From Ornithodoros turicata (lineage: Eukaryota; Arthropoda; Arachnida; Ixodida; Argasidae), in assembly GCF_037126465.1 (NCBI RefSeq), contig NC_088202.1, positions 128,416,123-128,480,122 of the forward strand: 64,000 nt of DNA. The letters are read 5' to 3'. A model generated the notes under the pieces. That model ran no database searches. It was not told where the DNA came from and saw nothing but the letters and a program-made list of their open reading frames with translations. The position numbers and the translations under genes were made by a program. The first letter of the stretch is position 1. Each line of letters begins with the position of its first letter. Of the stretch, positions 22,707-35,076 are shown piece after piece.

Positions 22707-23049
22707 GGGCCAGTTCTCACTTGGCGACGCCCACCGCGGCGTCGTGAGCGGGCTGCGGAAGTAGAGGCGCATTTCCGCCGCCCTGTCAGCGCGCACGATT
22801 TTCATGTTCCCACCACTGTGGCATTCCGTCGTCCAAAGCAGACGAAAAATCAGGAGGCGTAGCCCTTCTGTGTCACCATATTGGTCGCCAGCTGTCGTTC
22901 TCCGCAGCTCTCGCCGACGTCGTGAAAGAAGTTCGGCATGGCAGTTTCTTTTACTCGACGTCTCTCCTCACCCGACTCCGGAAATGCGCGTCTATTTCCG
23001 CCGCCTGCTCGCGACGCCGCGTCGGACGTCGCCAAGTGAGAACAGGCCC
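22707..23049. mobile_element. Harbinger-like MITE with 75-bp inverted ends
   Basis: The left end GGGCCAGTTCTCACTTGGCG and the reversed right end GGGCCTGTTCTCACTTGGCG start inverted repeats that remain similar for about 75 bp. TCA flanks each side (22704-22706 and 23050-23052), a 3-bp duplication compatible with PIF/Harbinger. 343 bp and GC-rich. The GGCCAGTTCYCAC start is shared with the MITE at 3464, suggesting one superfamily. Confidence 0.75.
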
Positions 23050-23052
23050 TCA

Positions 23053-23631
23053 TTGGCAGCTGGTAGGACGTCCTCGGGTTTCCATTTATCGTTTGCTAAG
23101 ACTATGTCTACGCATGATCCACGTCGCGTTGTTATGTTGGTTGTGTCGTTCCGCAATTGCAGGCTCGATTCTTTTTGTATTGTTGACTCTATAAGATGAG
23201 CCACACAGGATTGTGTATTCATCTTCCTGAACTTTCCCTAACCATTCAGCCCGTTCGTTAACCGTATCTTGCCTGCAGCTACCCGGAGAAAAGCAACTGA
23301 GACGAGATTGACGAGACAGCAAGCTAGGTCCGTTCCAGAGAGAGGCTACGTCTGGACTGATTTATTGTTTGGCCAGCGGAACGGTCGTGGCACGAGATGA
23401 TCTGGGCAGATGACGATGAGCTGATGACGGTAGCGGTGCCGCTACAACATCTAAAACTTGGCCAAATTGCTATCGCACTGCAACATCCCATCGTATACTC
23501 TCGAGGAGTACCAACACCGTTGTACTTCACATCTAAACCACATATACCCGGCACATCTCACCAATTCCTTCCCTTGGAAAGCTTTAAAATGCTGGATAAA
23601 CTTTCTTCATCTTCTGATATTTCTGTTGGCT
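23053..23631. other. Unassigned stretch
   Basis: No gene or repeat end recognised. Confidence 0.4.
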
Positions 23632-23640
23632 GTCCATACG

Positions 23641-23849
23641 AGGTACCCGGGTTCGAATCCCGGTGCCAGCTATGCTGTCTGGGGTTTTTCCTGGGTTTTC
23701 CTCAGACGCTTTCAGACATATGTCGGCACAGTTCCCTTAGAAGTCGGCCCAGGACGCACATTCCCCCAGGGCGTCAGTCGTGACGTTGCCCACCGTTGTG
23801 AGAGCGACAACAGCGAGCCCTTTCACCAGCACCACCACCACCCACCACC
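23641..23849 (+). mobile_element. 5'-truncated tRNA-derived SINE with CAC tail
   Basis: It starts within the tRNA-like head with a perfect B box (GGTTCGAATCC, about 23650). It continues through the body shared with 499-780 (GTTTTCCTCAGACGCTTTCA, CGGCCCAGGACGCA) and ends in CACCACCACC repeats. GTCCATACG flanks it at 23632-23640 and 23850-23858. The 3' end differs from the poly-A copies, so it is a separate subfamily. A box missing. Confidence 0.85.
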
Positions 23850-23904
23850 GTCCATACGTACTTCGTCGTTTTTCGGCTAAATACGTCGGCTACACCGGCA
23901 TGAG

Positions 23905-24110
23905 ATGCGATGAGATCCACATACAGCGATTTGCTACATATCGCTAGAAAATACCGCTGTATTTTCCTCCTCGCAGTGCTGCGAACCGCGATAAAATAGC
24001 GTTTGTGGAAGTAGAGCTACCGTCAACTTTTCTAGTGCTATTTTGAGCGCTGAGTCTGCGTTAACCAGTCGGGACCTTCATCCCCCGGTGACGTCGCGGA
24101 AGCAGTTTTT
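23905..24110 (-). mobile_element. Partial copy of the 3464 Harbinger-like family
   Basis: Sequence resembles the reverse complement of 3835-4000: TTTTCCTCCTCGCA, GAAGTAGAG, GTCAACTTTTCTAG, GAGTCTGCGTTAACCA and GTGACGTCGCGGAAGC occur in the same order. It breaks off at a T run (24106-24121). No target duplication was found. Confidence 0.6.
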
Positions 24111-24121
24111 TTTTTTTTTTT

Positions 24122-27100
24122 CCAACCAGGCTCACAACGTTGACGAATGTGCCAGACACCCCTGTTGTTGCAGCAGAAGGAGGGGGAGAAGGCTCATCCC
24201 GCGTAGAGCAGTTGCTGTGAGTATTAATTTCTTTTACATAAGCTGCACACGATGTATAGCAGGTGCATGCAACTCATTCTAAAGTACAAATTATTAATGT
24301 TGACTAATAATCATATAGACAAACAATGATGCATGGTGCAGCAGGTGTGGATGATTTTGACGATGCGTCTTCAATACCCCAGGTTGTTCATATCGCCGTG
24401 TTTCGGCACGCTGCTGGCGAGATACACCGCTTACCCACAGGAGTGAGCGCTTAGCAGCTATCGCTGCAAAATAGTAAAACCCCCCAGACTAGGTAACAGT
24501 AAAAACCAGAGATTTTCGTTGCCATCCATTATAGAATGCTCGCATTTGCCAAATATGAACATAGAGGGGCCATTTTCATCCCTCACTGAGCACCGTCGCC
24601 GGTGACACCGTGCATGATGGCGACGTTTACGACAGGAGAACGATAAAGAAGTCTGGGAACAAAACAATTTCGGAGTTATACGGTGCTGCAACAAAGCGCG
24701 AGCTAGTCGCCATGCAGAGAAACTCCAGTAACAGCGCCGGTGGTGATAAATGGCTCAAGTGCTGCTCTGAACAAGGCCGGTTCTTGTGATGGCAAATGAC
24801 TGCAGCGGCCATCAACGAGCCTACGAAAAGTAGCACTATAGACGCAGTAGGCACGCTGCAACACTACTGGCGCGGAGTGTGAAGCACGTCGGCGAAATAT
24901 CGCCCCCGATTCGGGGTAGGAACGTAGCTGCGCCGCTATTTGTGGATGTTTGTGCGCCATGGAACTGCAGGCCGTACAGGATTCATCCAGAAGCTTGGGG
25001 AGGGCTCTGGAAAGGGATGTTGTCTTACGATAGATCGATTTGCAAAAAAAGAAAAAAAAACTGTCGTGAGGCGAAGAAAATCAATTTATACTGAGTTTGC
25101 AGGTCGTCGAGGCTGTTGAACCTTCACGATGAACACGCGACGACTGCTGTGCGTGTGAACGTTCCAAGTTGGCGCGCCAGTTCGCGAAAAGAAAAAGGAT
25201 AGAGAAAAGCGGCTAGATCCGATAAATCCTCGACAAAAATCCTATGCGTACAATGAAGCCGCCGATATTTCGAACCGAAACTTCTCTTCTACTGACCCGA
25301 AAGCGCAAATTTCAACTCAGAGAGTCGTACAGGTAACTAACTTCATAATGGAAAACACACCCGCTGTAACTCGTAGCTTGAAATGTTAGCCTCCATCTTT
25401 TACCGCAACTAACAGGAGGCCACTAATGTTGATATCTCATCGTATATAGGTATGAGTGAAGTCGGTGGCGTTGCTCGCTGTGGTTACTCTAGATAACACT
25501 TCGTGAGAGAGCCGCGAGACGGGACGGGCCAAAGCTTACGGAGCATCCGGCAGAAGTAATTTACGCTGAAAGCTGGAACGGACTTTCTAACGTTGTCGTC
25601 CTCTTTGTCCAGTAGATAAAAACGCAAATGATCGATGCACTCCTTGGTTGTAATCTGTTTCTTTTTTTTCTTTCATCTCGCAGGACAAGAAACTACCAAC
25701 AACAACTCCAAACCACAATGATCGCGTAATGCTTTCCACCTCCGAATACTTACGCTTATATGTGAGAGAAGACAACAGCGCATGAATCACTGGAGCCCTT
25801 GCAATGGCAGGTCCGTCATCCTCGTAGTCAAGTCACGCATGCTACAATTTGGATAATTTGTTGCGTCTTCCACTCATCCCGGCAGCACTTAGGGGGGAAC
25901 CGCAAGACAAGACGACTAAGAATGAAGACACAAAGAGCCATATCGGCGAAACGTACGCCGGTGACTTGCACTCCGCGGGTCGGCGATATGTCAGGGGACA
26001 GCAGAAGCCCATTAGCCGGAGTACCACATCTCGCCGTTTTGGGGGGGAATGCAACGAAACAAAAAAAGAAGAATGCGGTTCCCAATGTCCGTGCCAGAAA
26101 TGGCGTCGTCTGTCGTCGGACTCGGCGCGAAAACCGTTGAAGCGACAAGTCCGCCTCTTTGCCATCCCGAATAAATTTGTTCGTGCCGATTCAGCCCACG
26201 TCCAATTCCCTATTTTCATTTACTTCTTATACCCCCGTTTCAGAAACTTTTCCTCTCTCTGTGTGAGATGATCCGTTCCTTCGGTATTGTTGCTTCAGTC
26301 ATGACACGGGACTAGAAAAAGACGCGAGAAAAATTTGGGATTATATATATTTTTACTTTTATATTTATACTATTATAGATTTCAGATATCTGGGATTTTT
26401 CAGTATAGTTATAAGCTGCTGTCCCGGAAGCTAAAGACCTGCGTGGCTGTATAATGTAGAAAGAGCGGGAAAGCTATGTACCTGAGGCTTTTGCTTCAAT
26501 ATTAACCGTCTGACGTCACTTCCGTACGAGCGTACGTCATTCGCTGCTGTTACAGTCCTCCAGTGGCGTAGCCAGATGAGGGAGAGGGGACCCCCCCCCC
26601 CCCCGGAATCGTACCGTTGGTACTACATTTGGGAGAGAGAAAACGAGGATAAATCCTCTCTCCCAAGTAATGTTCTCGTAGAAACTCTCTGGAAATATTT
26701 TTCTCCTATATACGCTACTGCCGTTTTCACCTGTTCACTTCCTATCGCGTGCCCTGTGTGACAAAACCACAGTACGCACGTGCACAGCCCGTGTACACGT
26801 ACGCATGTCGTTTTCCTGCGCGACGCGCCGCCCGGCATCCCTTTTTCCCCCCTCCCCTTATCAAGTGAAGGACATAGTCTAGTCCTTGTTTTGGACCGTA
26901 CTGAGAGTGAAACATTTTGCCGTTGCGCCTTAACCACCTCATGTCATGTAACGTCACAGTAGCAACAAGGCATTTTACGTCGAATTGAGAAAATTGTGCG
27001 AATTACCCTTCCTTTCTTTCCTTTTTTTATTTTTTGTCGGCATTTGTAACGTTTGACTAAAGCTATCATTTGTGATAAAGTTATAAAGTTATTTGTTATA

Positions 27101-27812
27101 AAGTTATCACACTTCCTTACAAGGCTCGATTAAACATAAAAGTTCAGCAGCAATCTTGCAAATGCTCCCTTAGGAGCAACTTATTCAATGTATATATGAA
27201 TTTAATACCCACATTGCTCGTTTTCTGCCGTTCATACAATGAACAATGTTATGGATGGTCTAAGGATTCGCGTGTGATAGGGGTAACCTATACGTTCCGC
27301 GGTTCCACCTTTCACTTAGGCGTTGCCACATACTTACGCCTTCACTTATTATTATTATTTAGCTTACCTGGCTCGTTCTCTCAAAGGCTATTAGCTGCCC
27401 CATGATTGCCTTTCTAGACGTTCGATCGTGAATGACACGGAAACGCGCATCATGACATCGCAGATTCTGGAAGGCAGCAGTTCAAAAATAAAGTAATAAC
27501 TCAGCTGTCTTATAAGGGGTCATAAATCAAGGTGTGCCCTTTTGTAAGGGATGACCAAATTGATACGGAGGGATCATGCGTGTACGAAAGCTCTATTACC
27601 CATCGATACTGAGCGATAGCATCGTCCAGTTGCGTGTTCGCCGGAGCAGCTTATAGAGTTCAAGCATCCCAACCACGGCCCAGCCCTTTTTATCAAAAAA
27701 GAATTTTCGGGTGCTTCGCCACAAAACACGTCGTCTCACTCGTTTCCTGCATTTGCTCTTACCCTATTCTCTTTCTCTCACAATGGCCGTGTATGACACA
27801 ACCACTTTAAAC
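24122..27812. other. Unassigned 3.7-kb stretch
   Basis: The longest recognised-free region in the first half. Overlapping open frames at 25828-26271 on both strands (up to 140 codons) carry no recognised domain. A 14-C run lies at 26591-26604. Nothing else could be supported. Confidence 0.4.
26591..26604. repeat. Poly-C tract
   Basis: Fourteen consecutive C; on the minus strand a G run. Confidence 0.95.
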
Positions 27813-27814
27813 TA

Positions 27815-28252
27815 ATGGCGAATTCGCTTGGTCAAAATGTGGCAAAACGGACGAGCGCTCGAAAATTGCTGGCGTTTTGGCGTCACGTGACAGCTGCCAC
27901 CCGAACATGAGTGCCAGGCACCTAGCGGTTTTAGTCTCCTGGATCACGCTAGGGGCATCGCGGTCGCTCACCTTCGGGTTCCCTCGTCTGCTAACCCATG
28001 TGAACTTCGACGTGCGGGCCAATGCTGGCCCTCGCCACCTTCACAGTGCGGATGTGACGACACCGGATATAGTTAGGCGATCCGCTGCCTGGTCGTATCG
28101 AGACCGGGCGAAAAAAGTGATTGCTGGCAAATTCCGGGCGCTCGGGAAGCTCCACGCGAACATGCGAGACTGTTGCGCTTTGGCGAAGCGAACATGACTG
28201 CTTGAGATCTGGCAAAAAAAAGTTGTCACGAAATGACCACCCGAATTCACCT
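27815..28252. mobile_element. TA-flanked MITE abutting the mariner
   Basis: Left end ATGGCGAATTCGCTTGGTCA and reversed right end AGGTGAATTCGGGTGGTCA form an imperfect inverted pair of about 20 bp. TA lies on both sides (27813-27814 and 28253-28254). 438 bp with no transposase. Its right TA is also the left flank of the mariner at 28254. Confidence 0.6.
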
Positions 28253-28253
28253 T

Positions 28254-29437
28254 AAGGGTCGTTCAGAGGGCTGAGCGAGACTTTTGCTCCAGAAAAATCA
28301 GTGAGTAAATGCAATTGAATAAAACTTTCGGAGGACGAAGTCCAATCATTCTCGGGTCAGCGGCAACGTGCAGCCGTGGCAGCTATCATGACGGCGAGCA
28401 GTGAGCGTGTATAGCTGTGGAACAGCGATACACAATCAAGTTCCTTGTGAAGGAGAACGTCAAACCAGCTGATATTTTGCAAACGTTACAGGCATAGTAC
28501 GGGGAACAAACGATATCAAGGGGAAAGAGTGTACGAACGGTGCAGACAGTTTGGCGAAGGACGGGATATAGTGACGAATGATTCATATGGACACGTTCGT
28601 CCTGCTGCAGACACACCAGTGAACATTGCAGGCGTTGAGCAAGCCATCATCGAGAACCGGCAGGGACATTGCAGCCCAGCGTAACGTTAGTGTCGGCAGT
28701 GTGGTGACAATCATTCATGAGCACTTACTGTTCCGTAAAATCTGTGCAAGACGGGTTCCCTTACCTCTCTTGTGACCAGAAGGGAGCGCGCATGGCAGCC
28801 GCTGAGCAGCAGCTGCTGAACCGGTTTCAATCCGAGGGGGACAATTTTTTGTAGTCAACCATCACGTGTGATGAAACCTGGATGCATCATTTCAGCCAAG
28901 AGACAAAAAACAGGAGCATGGAATGGCGACATAAGGCTTCCCTGCCGCCAAAGAAAAGCAAGGCGCAGTCTTCTGCCGGGAAGTCGACGGGAACTGTCTT
29001 CTGGGAAATGCGGGGTGTCATCCATGTGAAGTTCTTGGGTCACAATTGATGCACAGTACTACTCAGCGTTGGTAAAGGGTTTCGTGGGAAACGCAACTTG
29101 CAAGAAAAGGCCTGGGATGTTGCCCGGAAAGGTCATTCTTCATCATGACAATGCCCGGCGAAACGCGGTTAATTCGACGGTAGCAGCCCCAGCCGCAATG
29201 CGCTGGAAGGTTTTGCCCCATGCCCCTTACAGCCCAGATATAGCCCCAGGCGATTGTTCTGCAGTGGCTACGACAGCAACCCACGTCTTTCTACGCCGAA
29301 GGCATCAAACAGTTGCCACGGCGCGATGGCAGTGGGATCTAGACGCGCATGGTGAATACTCCGAAAATTTGGTGCTTCCCGGCTTTGCCATGGTATTTAA
29401 CGAAATAAAAGTCTCGGTGAACCCTGAACGACCCTTG
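28254..29437 (+). pseudogene. Dead mariner transposon (D,D34D transposase remnant)
   Basis: Translation in shifting frames shows mariner transposase landmarks: TCDETWMHHF (about 28863-28890) with a following MEWRHK segment, a (V)FWEMRGVI segment, LHHDNAR (29138-29160), LPHAPYSPDIAPGD (about 29210-29254). The second and third catalytic aspartates are codons 29147-29149 and 29252-29254, exactly 34 residues apart. Several stops (for example TGA at 29047) and frame changes disable it. AAGGGTCGTTCAG near 28254 and its inverted copy near 29437 form terminal repeats. At about 1184 bp it is near the usual mariner length of 1.3 kb. It cannot make active enzyme. Confidence 0.85.
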
Positions 29438-30970
29438 TATATAGACCGAACAAATCGGGTTGAGTTTCTACAAACATATTGAGTTTCTGGGTAAGTGCAT
29501 ACCTGCATTTAGCGTTTTTCGACGCATTGCCGCAGAAAGCTAAGAAGAAAGTGCAAGGTCGTTAGATGGCCCCATACATATCAGAGCATTGCAGGGGAGG
29601 TGGCGATCGAGGCCGAAATTAGCGACCCTCGTTGCCGTCGTCCCAATGCACTTAATTTCGCCTGCAGGGCAAACGACATGCTTTCCGATACTGGCAGGAA
29701 GCATGCCGGCATTCCATACATGCCCCGAAGTACTAATGCCCCGCATTAAATTGCGCTCTTGAGCGGAAGTAAGCTCATATCAATATGGCGTGCGTTAATG
29801 GAGGTGAAAAAGAGACGATCGAAGAAGAGATACTGATAATTATTTTGTTTCAATAATGAAACGCCACACTGTTTTGAGTAAACTATCTATCAGGTTAAAT
29901 TAGTATCACCAGCATTAATGGGAGACTTCGCAAGGATTCGAAAAAAAATTAGATGAGCTTCCTACCGTACACAAACCACCCCCTCGATACCGAATACAAC
30001 ATTCGCATTCATTTTGCGCGAGTAATTAATTCGTAAATGATGACAATAGCAAACCGAAACCGAAATGCGAAGAGCAGAAAACAGAGCTCCATACTACGGC
30101 GGTACGTCCGGAGGAGGATTCTGTGACGTCACCGAGCATTGTAGTCTGCATCAGCCTGCATTCTTTCTCCCTTGCCGGATGCCGGATGATGTCAGCAGTG
30201 TTGCTTTCAGCGCTCTCTCGTGTCCCAGATAGGTCATCATAACAAGTTTGTGTAAAATCTGCGGCGTTTTGAACGGAGGTATTTCGTACAGATGTTCCTG
30301 GCATCCCAAAAATTACGGATATAGCACATCCTTTGCGGGGATTTTGTTGCGGAGTCCCACTTTAACTACATTTGATGAAACGACCAACATTTGACACATA
30401 TTCATCACGTACGAGACAGATGACTTACATATGTCGCAGTGTATGGGGCCAACGGATTTCGTAATCAACGATCTGCAGCGCGCTTCGTGTACTTTCCAGA
30501 ACTGCCTGTAATTCGACCCCGAAGCTAACGATTTGCAAATTTTGAAGCGTGAGAACTGACGTCGCATGCATGTACAAATCAAAATGACAGGGATTTTTCT
30601 GCGAGCTTCATACTGCTCGGGAAATATGGGTTGTGCTGGTATGTATGTTTCTGGTTAACCACCATGTAAAGGCTCGAACCATCTGCCTCAGGGCAAGGGT
30701 TTAGTGCACCCTTGCACCACGAAATTAAAGACACAGACTTGTTATAAGATATTGATGAAATACAACAAATGCACTTCTTTCACTTGTCATTTCATCGCAG
30801 AAACCACCTCATTATCAAAAAAGAACGAGGTCCAACAGTAGTTTTCACTACGGAACCTCTTGCTGTATATTTTCCAGTTTGTAACTCTTTTCAGTGTAAA
30901 ATAAAACTGAAATGTAATTTTAAAAAAGAAAAATGATATTACCTGTCTTTTTTCATACTACATGCACACA
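29438..30970. other. Unassigned stretch
   Basis: No gene recognised. A weak B-box-like GGTTCGAGCC lies on the minus strand near 30672-30683 without a convincing SINE body. Confidence 0.4.
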
Positions 30971-30972
30971 TA

Positions 30973-31850
30973 CAGGCTGTCCCAGAAAACGTGTCATTGA
31001 ATTATAATAAAAAAACTACACCACCTACAGTCATGCGGTCAATGGCATTTGTTCCTACCGGGTTTTTGCCACCTCCTCATGTGAATGTCATGTAACGTAA
31101 GTTTAATTATGTAAATTTTTGCGAGCTTAAGTCGGAAATTTGCCTAGTAAAGGTCACTTTTTTACTCCACAAATGTGAAGAGCGTGACTAACTTAGTCAA
31201 ATTAATGATAATTTACAGGGATATTCAGGAGCTATCCCATCGGAAAAAATAGCCGAACATCATGCTCTACGGAGGTCGCACAGAATAGCGCACGATGAAT
31301 TTTTCAGCGCAATCTTTGTCAGTCCGACGAAAGGAGGTTGGAAACCCAGCCCTCCCCGACGTCGCAGAAAGAGATAAAGCAGGCATGGCTTATCACGCCC
31401 GACTTTCGCTGGGATAATGCTTTCCCTCTCCCAATTTTAGGAACTGTTACTTTTTCTACTATCACTCTGTGGGCTGGCTTCGGAACCCCTATCGTCGCAC
31501 TGAGAGCGATTGCGCTCAAAAAGTCATCGCGCGCTATGGTCCGGTGTTCCGAAAAGCATGATATTAGGCTATTTTTTTCCGATGGGATAGCTCGTGAATA
31601 TCACTGTGAATTATCATGAATTTGAGTGAATTCGGCCCGCCCTTCATATTGGTGGGGTAAAAAAGTAACATTTACTTGGAAAATTTCCGAGTTCAGTTCG
31701 CAAATATTTACATAATTAAATTTGGAGTACATGACATTCACATTAGGAGGTGGCAAAAACCTAATAAGAACAAATGCTGTTGACCGCATGATTCTAGGTG
31801 GCGTAGTTTTTTTTATTATAATTCAATGACAGGTTTTCTGGGACACCCTG
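30973..31850. mobile_element. MITE with very long terminal inverted repeats (fold-back)
   Basis: TA lies on both sides (30971-30972 and 31851-31852). The left end CAGGCTGTCCCAGAAAACGT and reversed right end CAGGGTGTCCCAGAAAACCT start inverted arms that stay similar for roughly 370 bp each, through GCTATCCCATCGGAAAAAA, to near the centre. 878 bp in all. Frames inside run across both arms and are not transposase. TA targets and CAGGGTGTCC ends suggest Tc1/mariner-type mobilisation. A transcript would fold into a long hairpin. Confidence 0.85.
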
Positions 31851-31852
31851 TA

Positions 31853-32561
31853 GACACGGCACAAAGCAAAACCGTGACCCGGGACAAACAATGATTTATC
31901 AGTGGCGGAGGACAGGTCATCTTAGCTCTTTCGGGCACCACAACCGGGCGTGACGCAGTTCATCTTAACCGTAGAAACCGGCCGATCTTCGTGTAATAAT
32001 GATAACGCCATCCACCCAAGCGCACCGACAAGGGGGTCTATGGGGAACACTTAGCCCAGTCAGCAGATGAGTTTTCTGCACGCGAGACTTGTATATATAT
32101 AGAGAGAGCTCTCCACTGGAGCTTATGACACCTGTTCCAGAACGATTGCTAACCCTAGTTTAATATCCTTCGCGCAGACCTTCGGGAGGTGTTTGTTGTA
32201 ACGTATAGAAAAGGGGTATGTCAGCATGAGGTGGAATATATGTTCCGGGGACCAATTCCTCGCTTTTATTTTCCTTTTCTTTTTTCTTTTGCTACTTTTG
32301 TTGTATGTCCTGATCGCAGGATCGAGTGTTCTAGCATCGTTTCGGCGTTTCAGACTGACCGCTTCTAACGCAACAAATATCGAAGTGAGTGAGTGAGTGA
32401 GAAAAAAAAAAGGAGCAACATGGAGAAATTGGCACCACCAACGTGGAAGCTGGCTACTCCATACCACGTGAACAACTCTGAGCACATGAGCGTAACATGG
32501 ACACTTGAGTGCGAACATTGGGGTACGCAGTGTCACACAGAGTCACAAATGTGACTTCACA
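31853..32561. other. Unassigned stretch
   Basis: Contains a short GAGT tetranucleotide run near 32385-32400. No gene recognised. Confidence 0.4.
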
Positions 32562-32563
32562 TA

Positions 32564-33388
32564 CAGGGTGTCCGGTGAGAAAGTGTCATTAAATTTTTAA
32601 AAATAGGTTTAACTTCAGAAAATTATTAAACTACTTGGAATACACACACACAGACTTTTGCCACTGATTCACACATTAACGAAGCTAATTTTGCTAATTG
32701 AACTCGAAAATTAGTCAAGCAAAGGTAACGTTTTTCTTGATGAATTCGGAAGCCAATGGCCATAACACACTATTCCAACCGAAACCACAGGTTTTTTCAG
32801 AAGATTTGTACAAAAATTTGACAGTCGCAAAACCGTCACTTGGCAAGGCGTGCTCCATGAAATTTGCGTTTGCGTAAATGCTGGCTCTGCCTTTATCGAG
32901 AGAAAGTGGAAACAGCCACACCCGATCGAGGGCTTTACAGCGTTAACCGACGTTATCAGTGGCTGAGGACTGACGGTATGCACATGGATAAGGGGGGAAG
33001 GCGTGATTATGTGCTTGTTCGCATAGGAGGTAGGGTATTTGGATGGAACGAAAAGTTCCGCAAACGTAAATATCAGCAAGCGCACCTCGCACGGGGACGG
33101 TTTTGCGGCTGTCCAATTTTTGTACAAACCTTCTGCAAAAACCTGTGACTTCGGTTGGAATAGTGTGCTATAGCCATTGGCTTCTGAATTCATCAAGAAA
33201 ACGTTACCTTTGCTTGGCTAATTTTCGAGTTCAATTAGCAAAATTAGCTTGATTAATGTGTGACGCGATTGCAAATGGCCTGAATCTGTGGCAAAAGTCT
33301 GTGTGTGTGTATTCCAAGTAGTTTCATAATTTTCTGAAGTCAAACCTATTTTCAGAAATTTAATGACACTTTCTCACCGGACACCCTG
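32564..33388. mobile_element. Second MITE with very long inverted repeats
   Basis: TA flanks at 32562-32563 and 33389-33390. The ends CAGGGTGTCCGGTGAGAAAG and (reversed right) CAGGGTGTCCGGTGAGAAAG are identical over at least 20 bases. The arms remain similar for about 290 bp, including a CA/TG run and AAAATTAG-CAAGCAAAGGTAACG segments. 825 bp. A 161-codon minus-strand frame (32711-33196) spans loop and arm and is not a recognisable protein. It starts like the element at 30973 (CAGGGTGTCC) but the arms are otherwise different. Confidence 0.88.
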
Positions 33389-33390
33389 TA

Positions 33391-35076
33391 TATGATTTAT
33401 TAAGGAGACCCCAATTCGTTAAACGTGAGTGCTATAAATGGAGCCTGGCGACAGAGAACGAAAGCAATGTTTCGTACTTCGTCACTTTGAGTGAACTTTG
33501 CTAAATAGTTATCGTTCTCGTACGCATAACTTTGCTAACTCGCTTCAGGTAGCGCCATATACCGTGATACCACCGACATCATGAAAGTAAAACAACTTAA
33601 CGATAAGAAGTAGTGCTATTTCGCGCTCATTCATATTTAAAAAGTAACTTTTACTATTTCGAAAACAAACTACGAAACGCATACATCTCAATGAGACTGT
33701 TTCCAGGTGTATCTCACCCGTTCCGACATTTCCGACATTATCCAGGCAGCTCGCATTCGGCCCAAACTGCGCTGATGCTCGCAGCTCAGCTATATTACCG
33801 CGCCTGGTAAGGCGCAAATGCTCTCCGAAAACAGGACCGTTCACACACAGAGAATCCACGAGGAATACAACAGAGCCACGTGGACACCGGATATGAGATC
33901 TGCGTTTCCTAACTGCAAATGATGTTTGCCTAGTCTCAAGACGTGTAAATATAAAAGCTGGCGATTGTGGTTGCCTTCTGGCCACAGCTTCGGTTGAGAA
34001 AGTAAATGGGAGCCGGGTAGAGCACACAGTGAAAGAGGGATAAACTGAAAGAAGAGCAAGCGCAAACAACGAGACGCGAGAAGGCTTGCGCGCGTAAGAC
34101 TACACATAAAGCATGGTTGGGAGACCAAGACAGCATGTACTCGAGGTAAAGAAAACGATCTGCGTTCTGGGCATTTTACTTCTGGGCATTATGCGAATGC
34201 ATTTGTGGGATCGCAGCTCGTGGCGCTTGAGTCAATAACGCTCTGTTCATGTACTGTGTACAGCTATATAGGGAACTGCAATAGCGGTGTTTGCTAAGGG
34301 AAAGAAAAAGCTGAAGCCCGCGCGCCGAATATTTTCCTCCTAATTCCGCACATTTCAAATATTTCGAAATTTTCAACTGACGTCACCCCTCCAGGGTGCG
34401 CTAGCTTCGAAAAGGCGTAATCGCAGCCATAATGCACGTCCCTCGAAGTTTGGTCCCTGACTCCCTGCTCTTGTTCACTGCCTTTACGCTATTTAGAAGA
34501 CTATTAACGATGAAAACATGGATATTACTTGGGCTATAGTGCAAATAATACTCATACAGTACAATAACTTTGAAACGCCAAGCGTACGGTGAACGTGATG
34601 TCGGTGAATGCTTGGACAGTCACTGAGGACCTACTACATTATGGCGGCAAATCTGCTAGCGGCAGTGGCGTGCTCCTGCGGATGACGTCACGTGACAATG
34701 ACGGTGCTCCAGTCATGTCGTACTGCATGCAAGCAATCAGTCGTGTGGGGAGCCGGGAATTGTCGATTCCCTCCCGCTTCCTTGTCTCTCCATACGGAGG
34801 CTCGCTATTGAAATTTGAACGCGCAGCAAAGTGTACAGCAAGGCAGAACACGTCTCTACCTTGTGCAGGTGCACGTGCGAAACCGGAAGCCCCTGCCTTC
34901 CCTCTGCAGTGCGCATTGTGCGATAGACACAGTTCATCAGTGAGTGGGCAACGATTTGTGGTTCCGTTTCCGGGATATCGGTGCAGGAACGAACAATGTG
35001 GCACAAGTAGTCCATCATAATTTTGATCCCTATTTCATTTCGTGGTTGTTCGGGCTTCACTTTTGTACCGGGTGCT
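33391..35076. other. Unassigned stretch
   Basis: A 174-codon minus-strand frame (33545-34069) has no recognised domain and lacks supporting structure. Overlapping frames near 34589-35123 are also unrecognised. Confidence 0.4.

Noticed and set aside
33545..34069. 174-codon minus-strand frame as a host exon
   Set aside because: No domain, no splice context and no repeat relationship could be seen.
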